The translations under genes were made by a program, and so were the position numbers. From Trogon surrucura (taxonomy: Eukaryota; Chordata; Aves; Trogoniformes; Trogonidae), in contig CM036642.1 of the NCBI GenBank assembly GCA_020746105.1, positions 1,643,501-1,707,500 on the forward strand: 64,000 bases of DNA, written 5' to 3'. Positions within the stretch are counted from its first letter, which is position 1. Every line of letters begins with the position of its first letter. The notes beneath the pieces are model-generated. The model was not told the DNA's origin. It worked only from the letters and a program-made list of their open reading frames with translations, and did not search any database. Below are positions 1 through 13,333 of the stretch, piece after piece.

Positions 1-3000
1 GCAGCCTTAGCAGAACTGGTGAAAGGTGCTGAACTGACAGCCCTGGAGAGAGAGAGAGGCTTTCCACTTGTCCGCAGAGATGGGCACAAGCGAGAACTTC
101 AACCTGCTCTGCCAGTGCAAAGCTCGAGCTTGAGCTGGACCGCTCTCCTGCCAGGCCACACTAAGCAGCTCTGCCTGCGTGCCCCCAAAAACCCACAGCC
201 TCAGACTTTTGCAGCTTAGTCACGGGGCCAAATCCAATGTGAATTTTAGCCCGTGCGTCTGGCAGCCCTCGGAGGGCGAAGCAGCCTCCTCCCGCCCCGC
301 TGCTGACGTTTATCGTGGCCAGGTGCAAATCTTCTTGCGCTGGCCCCACGCCACGAGACCGGCATGTTTTTAAGGATTTCACCCTCCTACCAGACAGGGC
401 TTTTTCACTCTTTTGCATTAAATCTTCTGCTGTATTTGATTAGCCCGCAGCAGCTGTTTTCCACTCTCACAACAAATCATAAATCTATAAGCTTATGGGT
501 GAGAGACTGTCTGTGCCTAAGAATGCTCGTGTCTGAGAAACTGTGTGGCTGCCCAGCGGCTGTGTGTGAGCCTGTACCTGAACACAGGCTCGAGACAGAG
601 CAAATCAAGAGAGCCTCACACATAACCAAGTTCACTTTGGAGGCTGTATGATCACCCAGGGTGCTTGAGATAGGCGCGAGCCTAAGAATTCCCACGTGGA
701 TGCGCAGATGAATTTGCAAAGTGCTTTAAGCGAGCGCTCCGCACGCAGAACGTGAGAATCGAGGTTGATAATTGCTTAATTGCACCAGCGTGAGCTCATG
801 TATGCCCCTGCTCGAATGCACAAAACCACGAGTCCGCGTGCAATCGGGTCTGTGATCGTGTGTACTCACTCGAGAGCCGCTTGTTGTGAAGCCAAGATCT
901 CCTGCCCCGCGGCCAGTTCAGATAAGGAGAGCAAATGGCTGCAGAGGAGGGAGGGGAAACTGCTATATACATCTAATAAAAAAAAAGAAAAAGGCGTTAT
1001 TCAAAGACTATAAAAGGCAAAAGTTTGGATGAAGGAGAAGAGAGAGAGGATTGCCAAGTCATTACCAAAAAAAAAAAAAGGAAAAATACAGAAGAAGGAG
1101 CAAGCTGCTGCCAGGACTTGGCACACGTGCTTTTACTTGTATAAATCAGTCACTCTAGACCTATGGTAGTTCTTGCTGACAAGCTGTCAAGCTCTTTGGC
1201 TGAGGGAAGAGGGCATGTGCTTTACATGCACTTACAGAATAGTAAACTGTTATTAAAAGCGGGGAGAAAAAAACCCAGTCTGATTTACTTGTGGTTTTGA
1301 CTGCTCGGCTGTATTATCCCAGAGCAAACTCAATCATGTGCGGAGCAGTCTGGGTGCACAGAAAACTCCAGGCTGACCTCTTGTGTAGGAGCACTTGACC
1401 TCTTAAGGGGATGGGCAGAACCAAAACATCTCCAAGGACAGAACAATAAATGAAGAAACGAGGCTGAAGCCACGGAAACGCCGCACGGTGTTCAAAGGGG
1501 GGATGTGGTTCACCCGTGTTTCGAGGCAGACAGACACCTGTGAACGTCAGGATTCAGGAGCTGGGGAAAGGATTTAGAGAGATGTCGTAGGAAAAGAATA
1601 AACAGATAACTGAGGGAGCATCCTTACTGGAAGAGGTCGAGTTTTGCTCTTCATCTTTTGCTCTATTCCTCAGTTTATGGGGTGTAACCCCACACCTCCA
1701 ATGGATCTCCAGGGCTGGTTTATCCTCATCAGCAACTTTATGCCGCTCCTTGAGTTTTACTGTTTGGAGGAAAATGTTTAAAAGATGAAAACCAAAAAAA
1801 ACCCCACAATTCTCTGCTAACAAAACCAAAGCCAAGAAGTGCCATGGCCTAAATCTCAACCCAAACAGAGAGCTTATATGAGCACGCGAGCAGACAAAAT
1901 TCCAGTAATAATCCTACCACCGACTCACAGGGAGTACAAGGCTTCAGGATATAGATTGTGGACACAACGGGAAAAAAAAAAAAACAGGAAAATGAGATGT
2001 TTGCATAGATTTGCAAAGCCCAAACAAGCCAGGTTTCCAAATCACAGCTGATGGTGGTAAGCCTTTGAGATACGACCGCGCCAGCACGCGGGATGCTTTG
2101 AAATGTGCCGCCGAGCTCACGGGGTGGATCGTGGGGAGGAGAAGGTCAGGCTTGTGCAAGGCTGGTGCGTTGAAGTAGGTCGCTGCTCTGACCCATCCAT
2201 TTCGGGTTACGTGCCTCAGCCATGACTTCAGCACCTGTCTCGACCACACCAGCGAGGCGGCGCTGCTGCCAAAACATTAATGGATCTAGGGCAAAACTCA
2301 GCCCCGAGCAGGAAGCCGGCGCAACACCTTGAGCACCCTCCAAAGAACCAGATCTGACGTTCGTAGAAGCAAACCGAATCGTTAGGATGTTAGGTTACGT
2401 CCTCGGGTGGTCCCTGAAGTTACACAGCCTGCGCCCAGCGTGCCCGGCTCCTACGGGAGGGATGGAAAGTGCCTGCATGGCAAATCCACGGAGAGATCCT
2501 TGTCCGAACACTGAACCCCGCTGCAAAAAACACAGGCTCTTACTTTTCGAACAATACCAGTGTATGCCCACGCCCAACCAAAGCAAAAAATCCAGCCCGA
2601 ACCCCTCAGTTGTTAAATACAGTTAGCTCAGGTAGTTTACCTCGCTCTTCTTTAAAAGGTGTGGCTGGGAACAAGTCATGAGGCACAGGGGATTAAAGGG
2701 AGAGGGAGTAAGAGGTTAATTGGATTCTATTTGGAGAGGGATTTAGGTTGGCTGAGTTTTTTTTTTCAATCAGCAGCCCACAGTGGAACACGTCACTTGT
2801 AATTGAGCTAATGAAACACCTCTGGAGACAAAAAACTCACAAGCTAAACTCAGGCTGGGCTAAGAGACTTGAAGTTCATTCACCCCAAGGTTAGGCAGCA
2901 GCAACGGAGCTGCTTTGTTGAAGAACAGCGGGCAGGAAAAAGATACCAGCAGAACTGGTTTTCCTTTGCAAAATCTGTTTCTTCTCACTCGAGGCAGCCG

Positions 3001-6000
3001 GAGCGAGGGGTAATTAAGCAGATTGTTTTGTTACGGACATTCTGACAGGACAGGAATCCAACCTCTGCCAAAATGCTCGTGCCATTTCCTAAAGCCAGCC
3101 TCTCCCCTGCTCTAATATTTGTTTTCTACAAACAGAACGAGGGCAAGAAATCCATGGTTATGGCAATAGATGCACTTGGGCGGTGGGCGGCCACCTTCCA
3201 GCACGGCTCTTTCTGGTTTTCACAAGGTCTTCTAGTCTTCGAAGCTGGGACAAAACCCCAAAGCCAACCTACCAAACACGACTTGAATGCAAGTAAGAGA
3301 GCGCCGAGTCTGCCGAAAAGCTAAGCCAGAGTCCCGCGGGGAACCGCGTCCTCTTTGTGAAAAATGTCGATGTTCTGAAATCCCCTTGGCTTCCAAGTCA
3401 GGGGGAAAGCCTTGAACAGCAGGGGATATCACGGCAAAAAAAAAAAAAAAAAAAGGAGATGTTCTCAGCAGGCAATTTAAAAAACATCGAGGGTTTTTTG
3501 TTCAAAATGAAGCACCAACTCAGAGCGAAAGTTGCTTTCTAAATTAAAAAGTTGCAGTGAAAATCAGTTCCCGACTTTGTGAGTTTTATATCCTGTCTTT
3601 GGGGATAATAGCAATAATCCAGTCATTTTCTTTCCGAGACGCTTTCGGAAAACCCAAACTCCACGTTCCTCCCTCTCCCCTTTGGGAGTAAGGAGAAAAT
3701 TAAAGAGGAAAGAGGATGAACTTGACACCTCTGATAAAAAAAACCAAAAATACACAGTAATGAATTTTCTGCAGTTGTATAAATAATATTACGGGGGTGA
3801 GAACCTCAGTATCCGAGGGCAGAAAAAAGGGAGCCAGTTGCCTCCCCCAAAGCCGCGTCGCTCCTGTAGAGCTGGGACAAAGAGGGGCAAAACAGTAGCA
3901 AAAAAAAACCCAAACCAACTATTTAAGATATCACAGGCAGCGAAAAGGATCATCTCCAGGGAACAGCTTTATTGTGCCGAGGGCTCTACGGCCACTCTGA
4001 CTGATGAGAGCCGTACCTCAAAGTCTGCCCCGCGTTATAAACCACATCGCATTCGAGGAGCCAAGAGCTTGCCGTTTCCCATGAAGTGCTATTAATCGCT
4101 CTGGTTATCACGTCGTGCAGTTTGACCTAACCTACCGATTTCCACCCCCCTACTCCTGCAGCAAAACATCCATCACTTTTTTAAAGGGTTATAAAGCTAC
4201 GGGGAAAGGCTCTGGCTTGTGTTAGTTTGATCGCTACAGACTTTAATAAAGCACCCATCACAGCTGCCCAGCCACGCTATAGATCAAGCTCCCGTAATTG
4301 TTTTCATGTCTCCAGAGGGGAAGGCTAAGCAAAACACAAAGTTTAACCTCCCGGTGCTTTATTTCTGGCTTGGAGAGATGTCAAGAGGCCAAGCGAGCTT
4401 CCACTTTTTCCTTGCTCCTTTAGAATCCACAGCAACACACGGAAAGAAGAAAGCAGGAGAGGCAACAAGACAACAGGAGTTTCTGGAAGCAACGAGCTCG
4501 AGGCTTCCTCTGCCTCCCACTACTCAGGGTGGGAAAGGAGCAAGGGAACACCAGGTTTAATCCCTATCCCCCATCTTTCCCCGGATGAATTACCTCGCTG
4601 TCAGATTTGTGGTTTGTTTTTTTTTTTTAAAAAAAAAGGAGCTGTGAGCCTTAGAAGAGAAACAAAATTCTGCCTCTAAGACAAACAGGATTTTTAAGAG
4701 CGTTCTCCAAGGAGATTTTTCACCCCGGGCTCACGCTCGCTTTCGAAAAAGAGGCTGACCTGAGCGCTCTTTTATTTAGTTAAAACATAACAAGTCAACC
4801 CAAAGCCATTTCTTTTCTGTTTGGCTCTTTCTTTCGCTGTATTAATTTCAATTCAATCAACGAGGCCGTTGCATAACCGTTGTTTATAATCGCTGTCACG
4901 TCAACCCTGAAAACGATCGCTGCAACGCTGAAGTTACATAAAGGGTTTTGTCAGGATTTTTTTTGTTATTTTTCCCATTTAAACTATGGGAAGATGAAGC
5001 CCTAGCCTGGAGAGATGTTTTGGTTTTCTGAGCTCTGTTGCCTATTAGTCCTGTGCCTCGGTGTCTTTTCTCTCCAGTTCTGTTTTAACGCAGCGCGAGG
5101 GTCTGCTTATGCACATCGACGCTCCGAACCCAGCTCCGCGCGCCCCGTCGATACCCGCGCTGTAAAATACAAAAAAGAAGAGACTGGCAGAAGCAAAGTT
5201 CACAGAATGGGTGAGCTCTTAAGGAGCCGTATAAACACATTTCTGGCAAAGCAGACTATTTAAATGCCGCGGTGGACTGGCATTATGATTTACCTTGCTC
5301 TTCTAGAGGCTCGTGGACTGTCACCCTGCAGTGATGAAGCACCAAGCCTTGAGAGATCATTTCTCCTGGTGCGTCTGTCAGCGTCTTCTTCACTTATACG
5401 GGCAAAAATGATCTGGAATTGAGAGTCACCTCCTCCACCAGCCCACAAATACTTTGTGGTTTCCTTCGCTCCTCTCCCAAGGCTTCTGGTTATTCCCCTT
5501 TGACTCCGAGGAGAGATTTCTCCCTTGCCTCCAAAGAATTCTGATGATCCATTTTACCTTTCTAGAGGCACAAACGCCAGGGACACGCTCCCACCTGTCT
5601 ATATAACAAGAAATAATCACGGACTTTGTTTTGGCATAAATGAATACTGCCCATCCTTATCCCGTGTCCCTTCATACTGAACAGCAACCTGACCAGGGAA
5701 GCAGCAGCAAGGAAAGGGTTGGTCAATCGATGTTGGTGGATGGTCGTCGTTCAAAATTCCTTCTGAATGAGCACATACGGATTATCGTTTGCGTGCACGT
5801 ACAGGGGAACAAGGAGTACTTCGTGAGAAAAAAACCCATTACCTTCTTGAGGATGGGAGTATGACAAACTACAGGGACTGAGCATCTGGCTTTATGCAGG
5901 CAAATGAAAAACTGGGAACGCAGCTCAGCCACGTGCAGGGGAGGTATTCCCACAGATTTCAAATTTCACCCATCAAGCGAGGTACGCAGATGGAGGCCCT

Positions 6001-7309
6001 GGGAGTTCTCTCTGATCTTCACCCAGAGACCTGGTAACTGAGACAAAGGCAACTCGGGATGGGAGGCAATTCACTCAAGCCTTCAGAGTGGTTTTCAAAC
6101 CAGTGGTTTTCACTTGGGGTGCCCGTGATCTGCTTGGAAAGGATTTACGAACAGCACCTAAGACAAGCAGGGCTCCTACCACTAAGTGTAAATCTGTTGC
6201 TCTCCTCTACAAAAAAACAAGTGTCAATGGATCCCAAAAATGAGAACCACGTGTCTCTGAGCTGTAACGGAGGCTCTAACAGGTGCACACTTACCCCTGC
6301 TCTGCTCGCTCTCGGCCTCACCGCAATCTCTGCTCTGAGAACGGTGATGACAGGGTTAGGCTCGGTACCCTGGAGATGCTGCGTGCACAAGCAGCTTGTG
6401 AAAAGCCCTTTATGCATAATCCAAGCCAGTTTTCCCTTAGCAGCTTTGTTTTCACTGGGCTATCACACAGAAGGAACGGTGTGGTAAGCCCTCTGCTCCC
6501 TGCTCTACCACATCCTCGGCAGCTACGAGTTCAACCTCATCTCAGCCGCTCTCCTCTGCGCAAAAGAAACAGTATTTCATTACTGTCAGGAAGAAAATGC
6601 TTAAACTCTACAAGGAAGCCGCAGAAAAACTTGAAGAGAGTACATTTGCTTCGCGAAGGACAGCTAAAAGATGTTTCATACGGAACTTAAACATAGGGTT
6701 TGGCAAAACCCGCTCGAGTCCCAAGCCTGAACCTCGACATCCATCCAAGGTAGGCACCTCAGCAGTCCTGCCTTAGCTTTAGGATAGTCCATACAGTCAC
6801 CCGGGCTTGAGATTTGCAGCGGTCTGCTAAGCCTCATCGCGTACACCGGGGCTGTCTGCCTTCAAGGAAGCAAAATCCTTGCTTTTACAGGAGATTGAGA
6901 GAGTCAAAGCCTTTACACCGGATACGTTCCCCTCTTCTGACCGTGCCCTTGACCAAATACTATGCAAGGTCCTCGGGGAAAGGAGACCTCGGGATTTAGA
7001 AACCCTCAAACCACCCCCCTCCCCACCCAAGGCTGGCTGTGGGGCTGCTTACTCTGCACCACGGGACGTTTTTCTGTTTTCCTTTTCTGACGCTATTCCG
7101 AAGCTCGCGGCTGCCATCCCGACGGCTCTGTCTACTCTCTTTTTTTTTTTTTTTTTAACCATCTTCTGCTTCGACTAATCTGACCAGGCTCCCTCCCGGC
7201 TGGCTGGCCATCAAGAAACACCCCGTTCGAAAGACGGCCCCACCGCTTTCGCAGAACACAGCCTAGAAGAGAACATTAACAGGGGGAAATGTGATATACA
7301 ATGGAAAAT
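1..7309. other. Intergenic region, no gene recognised
   Basis: I found no exon, RNA gene or recognisable domain on either strand. The open frames are short and have no familiar protein content. The longest, plus strand 6059-6487, matches no family I know. A few AATAAA hexamers occur on the plus strand (for example near 1446 and 4245) but no coding exon lies upstream of them. In human the gene facing the ZBTB44 3' end is ST14, so an ST14 3' UTR or its downstream flank could be here. That is inference from synteny and is not seen in the sequence. Homopolymer tracts occur at 3436-3454 and 4618-4637. Confidence 0.6.
4618..4637. repeat. Poly(T)-poly(A) low-complexity inverted tract
   Basis: A run of T is followed directly by a run of A, so the tract is self-complementary. 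It lies in intergenic DNA. It is probably simple-sequence expansion; no function is implied. Confidence 0.7.
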
Positions 7310-7326
7310 TAAACAGAAATGTGTAC

Positions 7327-7332
7327 TTTATT
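7327..7332 (-). terminator. Candidate poly(A) signal of ZBTB44
   Basis: TTTATT on the plus strand reads AATAAA on the minus strand. The minus strand then runs into T- and TG-rich sequence, as expected of a downstream element. It is the far end of the AT-rich stretch that begins at the ZBTB44 stop codon. Other minus-strand hexamers, at 8527-8532 (AATAAA) and 7567-7572 (ATTAAA), could act as alternatives. Assignment is by position only. Confidence 0.4.
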
Positions 7333-10146
7333 CTTAATGCTCTTTACTCACAGAACTTCTCCCGTCACTTATGAACGTCTATTTTATTTTAAACTACCTT
7401 CTTCCCCACGAGGGCTTCAGCCAGTTCTCCTCATACTCTGTTGAGACTAATTATGAGCAAAAGCTGGAAGAGAACGCAGCTCTGCACGAGGTCGAATAGT
7501 CAGAAAAACTCAAGTATGATCAAATAACGACACAAAGCAAAGGTATACTCCATAAAACATTAATATTTTAATGAAAAATCTTAGCTTCATGTTTCTATCC
7601 AAAGACACTCAAAACTAGTTTTTCTCCCCCCTTAATTTTGACCTATAATGGGACCGGTTTGGAGATATTTTTTTTTTTTTGTATTTTAGAACATTTTTTT
7701 TTAAAGATTAAACAACCAGGCTAGCAAAAAGGTACCCAATACATACTTTTCTTATATCAAACAAGCTAGTATTTCAATACAATGTAACTATACAGAATAT
7801 ATACAGTACACATATGATCACAAAGCAAACACTACAGGCTCAGAACAGATTCGAAAACCCATGATATTCACATTGATTACAATAACTCTAAAAATGATTG
7901 TAACGTTGAAACGGCACTTAGTTTACAAAAAAAGTCACAAAAATATATATAGCCACCAAGAACTATGGTTCCTGAAAAATACTAATAGCCAGAGAGTATT
8001 ATATAAAATGTGAAGTGTATTTAAACATCGTATACATTTAAAAAACAAAACCAAAGCCAAAAAACCAATTCTGTTAAGTCAATAAACATGCCAAGTAATC
8101 TAGCTGTGGCCAGCATCAACAAGAGAAGCTGTACTGGGGATGAGATGACGACTGGATATACGGCTGGTGACCGGAGACTGGCACAGTTAAGGGGGTTTCA
8201 CTGGTACTAAAATGCACAAAGAAGCCCAACAATAATTTAATTCACATTTTTTTCTTTTCCCTTCAGCTTCCTCTTTTCCCTCTTTGGGGGTTTCACCGTA
8301 GGGCAGCACCTAGAGTGAAGGCACTGCGGGCACAGGGCAAAGAAGCTGTCCAAGGACTCGGTGTAGCCAGGGCTATAGGTCAGAATATCAAAAGCATGCA
8401 TCAGCTAAACGAACGGATGAACGAAACCGCTCCTCCGGGCACTTCAGCAGCCCTCAGGACGACTGCAGGTACAGTCGCCGCACAGGCTGGCACCACCGGG
8501 AACTGATTTCGCCTGTTTTTTTACCTTTTATTCATTTAGTGCAACCAGATTTGTAGTCGAGACCTGCGGGACACTGAACTACCGTGACGGCACACGTCGA
8601 GGTAACAAAACCCCAGAGCGGAAAGTACTGTTGCATTACAAAAATTCACGTTAGTTTTTTTTTAATGGTACGTTTCCTCAACTACTTGGAACCGACTCTA
8701 CTTATTCGGGACCTCTGATGTGGCTGGAACCCTCTTATCTGTCATCAAGATGCTATGGAATTTGTTATGTCCACAATTGGAGATGAGAACCCTCCGAAAG
8801 CGGGTTTCGCCTCGCGAGCGAAACTCCAACTTAAATCGATCGCAATGAAAATTAGCTCTTTTCCATATCCTGACGGCGTGGAAGTTGCGGCGGACGTCGG
8901 AGCGCCGGGAGCTCCCACATCAGCTTTTTCTCCATCCCTGCGGGGTGCACGGAGCTCCCCTTCTGTTTGCATATAAAATGCTTCGTGGTTCATCTCGGAG
9001 AGAGACCAGCAGTAAGTCTCAGTGCTCTCGCGTCCCGGGGCTGGAGGGGAAAGCCAGCAACCCGGAACCGCCTGTAGCCCTCATATAAAAACTTTAAACC
9101 ATAGCGTAAAAACAATAAAATTCCATCCCGTAAGGGACATATAGGGATCATCGTCTTATAAAATATACTTTGCTGCATTGGCAGCTATTATTTTTTTTTT
9201 TAAAAAGCTTAAATTCACACCTTTCAGACTCAAGCTACACGTGAACCCAGAACCATTTTCAATAACCTAAGTCTACTAATCTCTCAGTATGAGAGACGTG
9301 ACCGTAGTACCTGCGAGCCTGACAACTGAACTCAAACTGTAGCGAGACAGACAAAAATCCTCAGGGGGACACATCTTCTGGTTTTTTTAATGTGCTGTAA
9401 GAACAGCGACAAGCTGGGGAGCTTCACTTGCTGGAGAAGGCATCCCCACAGGTTTCCAGGGGAGTTGTGCTACACACCTGCATCAAAAAACCAAACCAAA
9501 CCCTTACGACTTGGCCGAATCTCCCACGCAAAGCTAAAACATCCCTTCTTTCTCTTCCACTCTTTGCAGGGAATCAGAGAGCTGCTGATTTCCCTCCCTC
9601 TCCCAAAACACCACATTAAATCCGGAAGAAACCCATCCCTTCCTTTCCCGTTGTTCCCATCGGCTCCACACGACACGCGAGGACCCCGCAGGGGCTCCGA
9701 GTCGCTGGCGTACGGCAGAACCGTGCTAGTTCTGGGGTAGTGAAGGCACTCTGCTTGCAAAAAAAAACCAAAACAAACCCAAAAAAACGGGCGAGGAAAG
9801 GATTTTCCCCCGAGTGCAAAGATCGGTGCCGCACGGGCGAAGGAGGCGCAGAAGGGAGCCATAAATCACTTTGCGAATGAAGCGGGGACCGCTCGTCGAC
9901 AAAGAGGCTGCTGCGAGGAGGGCGTAGGCGCCGCTAATCGGGGAGAAATTCTAAACGACTCGTAAGCGCCGCGGAGATGAGGAAGGGACAAGAGCATCTG
10001 CCACCCTGGCTTGTCTGGAGAAGGCTCAGGGGCAACTTAGCAACGTGTAAAAACGACTGGATGTACAAGGGGGCAAAGAAGGTGGAGACTTTTCTCACAA
10101 ACTAGAAAAAAAAGAAATCCCACCTAAACATACTAAAACCTTTCTG

Positions 10147-10266
10147 CAGATGTTCAAAACCTGGCCGGGCTGAGTAACCTGTTCTCGCTGCCTTTGCTTT
10201 GAGCATGGGGCTTGAACTCGAGCACCTCCAGAGTCTCTTTCGATCCCAACTACTCTGTGACCCTGG
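10147..10266 (+). mobile_element. Degraded CR1 LINE 3' end
   Basis: The stretch follows, in order, landmarks of the CR1 3' region as I know it: GATGTTCAAAACCTGGCCGG, then CTGAGTAACCTG, then TTTGAGCATGGGGCTTGA, then ACCTCCAGAGTCTCTTTCGA, then CAACTACTCTGTGA. Divergence is high, so the insertion is old. It is in plus orientation, opposite to ZBTB44, and lies within the probable 3' UTR. No reverse transcriptase frame is left. CR1 is the dominant LINE of birds and other sauropsids, so this supports the taxonomic call. Confidence 0.7.
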
Positions 10267-13200
10267 GGTCCCTGTCAAGCAGAAATACAAATGCACACCA
10301 AATAATTGTGCTTTTTTTTAGAAAAAAAATATATAAAAAAAAAGAAAATGCAGTCTGACGTTCAAAATCCTCTGGTAATGTACTGAAAGAAATCTACGCT
10401 TTCGGTTTAATCTCGAGTCTACTTGAGTTAGATATCCACCTCGCTCAGTTTGGAATCTAAGCGTGTTAGCAACAGAGACTGTTGTAAGATGTCCTATGTT
10501 TTCCCATCTCTCTTGGGAGAAACATCAGCATTTCGAAGAACTCAACGCTTCCAACAAGCGAGGGAGGAGAAATATCGTGGTATTTGTACTTAATCTGTCT
10601 TCACCTCCACGAAGAAAGACATACTAACAACTCCAAACAGCAAAATGAACACGTAAAGCCACCAAACAACCCTCTAAGACCTTCCTGCAGTCGAATCAGA
10701 TTGGGAAGTGAGAACTAAATTAAGATGTTACGCAGGGATTAGGGGGACAATCAACCCCTGACTTGCCTTGCACGGAGGTGTTAACAGTTCATGCTCCTCA
10801 CTTCATCTCAAGGAAGAACAGATTAGAGCTACAAAGTCTTTTTAACTCCTTTTTCATTCTCTTCGGTATTCAGAAAGCAGTTTGCCTTCTGACACTAAAT
10901 TTTTAAGTCTTAAAAATCCAATCTCCAGATGTATCTGTTGTGTATTGGCACATCTCCTCACTGATAAACTTTAGCAAAACACTGAATGGGTGAAAGAGAT
11001 GAGATTCTAAGAGATTTTGTCCATCTATACCTGATCGCCTTTGATTATGACACCTGTACAGGCTGTAAATGCGTTTGTGGGAAGTGCTTCTTGCTACACG
11101 AACCGCAAAAGATTCTCGCAGACCCGCGGAGCAAAGTTCAGACTCATTAGAAAAAAAAAAAAAAAGGAGAATTATGTATTTGAGTTCAGTTTCACAGCCC
11201 TATAAATCAGGATAAAACTCAGCAAGAGGCACTGTCTTGTCTCACTGGCTTCTCAGTTGTAGAAATCAGAAGTGGAAGAGAAATTCAGCCCATCGACAGG
11301 CACTGGACTAATTCACAGCACAGTATCCTAAAAAAAAAGAATTTTTCCCTTAAGCCCTTTTCAAGAAGATTCACAAAGGCAGACATACGAGACTGAATTG
11401 CAGCAGAGAATTTCCTTGCAGCATCTTTCTAAAACACCCTTCGGATCTGGTGGGGAAACTTCACTCCAGTAACTTGGAAAAGACCTAAAATCCCGACCGG
11501 TTTTGCTCTACTGAACTAAAACGTGTGGGTTTTACCTAGAAAAACTGCCCTTTAAGCCCTCTAAACTCGTTCCAAAGGGCAATAAACTTTTTCCCCTTAC
11601 AAAAGCTGGTTATTAGTAGAAACGACTCCAGCCTACAGAGTGTCAGAGCTGCCTAAGCTAACTGAATACAAATTGATCTCGCAATATAATGCGACTTTTG
11701 TGCCTCCTCTTTCTCTGGGAACAACCTTTCTCTATTGGTTTCATTTCCTCCTCACGTTTGCGGAGAACAAATCTGGGCAGAAAACAACAATCTGAAGGAA
11801 AAAAAAACCAAAAACAACCCCGAGATTCAAAACTAAGGGAGTAGATCATGCCTTTGGAATCCTAAGATCAAGTAGCACCCACTCGCTCAGCACGTCACCC
11901 GTAGGCGAGAGGCTTCTGGCATCAAACTTCAGAAGCAATAAGGAAAAAAAAAGTCACAAAACCTCCCCATGCGTTTCCTAATTTAGGTTTCAAAGCGCTA
12001 CTACGGCCTCGACAAAACAAGACTCGCTGCTCTCCAAGTCCCCACACTCTACATTTGCAGCTTTTGCTAAATATGGAGAAATGAAATCGCAAACCTTTCG
12101 ATTTATTGCTGCGTACGTAGCTGGAGTAACGGCCTTTAATAAACCGAGTTGGCAAGGATTTAAAATGTTTTGAAACGGGAACAATTCATCATTGCTCTAT
12201 AGGCTTTTTGTAAACAACCCCCTGTTGGGTTAGCAAGTTGGCCTCTAAAGAGAAGAAATTGCTCGTTTTGTCCAAACCAGACTAATAAAAACCTCAGAAA
12301 CTATACGTGCATATGTATAAGGAAAAAAAAGTGCAATAATGCACAGAAGAGCTCATTTTTTTTTTTCCCCCATTTGTAAACTCTCTCTAGCTAGCTTCTG
12401 AGATTAGTAAAAAAACAATATATAGGGGGAAGCGACCAGAACTGCGAACGATCCGGCCACGATTTAAGAATTTCAGCTTGGGAAAACCTTCATTTTCCTC
12501 CTATGGAAAGATACAGCCATGAGAGATTTGTCAGGCTTGCACGGATACACCCTTTTCCATCATCCTCGATTCACGGGGCACCACGAGCCTCTTCCTGACC
12601 GTAGCATTTCCGCGCCTCCCGTCAGCCGGGGCGAATCGGGACGGGGCTATTTTGATCAAGCACTTTCTAAAAGGACTGGGATAGAAGAAGTCGGAATACC
12701 TGGCACGACATCACTTGGTTTGTCAGAACCGATTCATCTGAGATGAAAAGGGATGATGTGTTTCGAAAAAAAAAAAAGAGGTGTGTGACTGTTAGTTTCA
12801 AAAATGCTTACCATTTCCAAGAAAAGGGTTACAGTAAGCGCTTTGAAAAACAGCAGGCACAGAGATAGGAAGTGTCACTTTTTAATGCAGATTAAAGCAT
12901 CCACTCAAAACTAGTCAAAACTGTTCGACAACGCATCCTTTGGGTTTTTGTTTGTCATTTAAAAGGTCTCCTCTGATTTCCTTCCCTTAACCAGAGGGTC
13001 TGCAGAAGCGAGGGAAACTTAATGAGCTGCTCTAACTGTGGAAGAAGAAATAGTTAAAGTGATCTGAATCGGCTGTTCTTCTTTAGAAGTGTATCACAGC
13101 TTCCACGACGTTCTGACATGATCTTTTTGTGCATTCAGTCTTAAATATTTTCACAGAAGTGATCGTTCAGTCATGAAAAATAACGTGACATCTGTTGCAG

Positions 13201-13333
13201 TTCTCTGTTTAAAGCGTAGCTTACAAAGTAAAAAGGGAAAATCTCCCCACTTCCGTTTAAAAAAATTAAATTAAAATGTACAGGACCAAACACAGGCACT
13301 TTCCAAAGAACAAAAATGAAACCAAACCATGAA

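Larger units (their letters stand above)
7310..13333 (-). other. Probable long 3' UTR of ZBTB44 (last exon)
   Basis: The minus strand from the ZBTB44 stop codon to the candidate poly(A) signal near 7,330 is AT-rich. I found no coding exon on either strand and no other gene. Several AATAAA or ATTAAA hexamers (8527, 12102, 7567, 7327) would allow alternative 3' ends. A degraded CR1 tail lies inside at about 10,147-10,266 in the opposite orientation. The extent is inferred from composition and signals; transcript data are needed for the real end, which could be much closer to the stop codon. Confidence 0.45.

Noticed and set aside
6059-6487. 142-codon plus-strand open frame in the left intergenic region
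   Set aside because: No known domain, no conserved composition, and no splice or promoter context. Likely chance.
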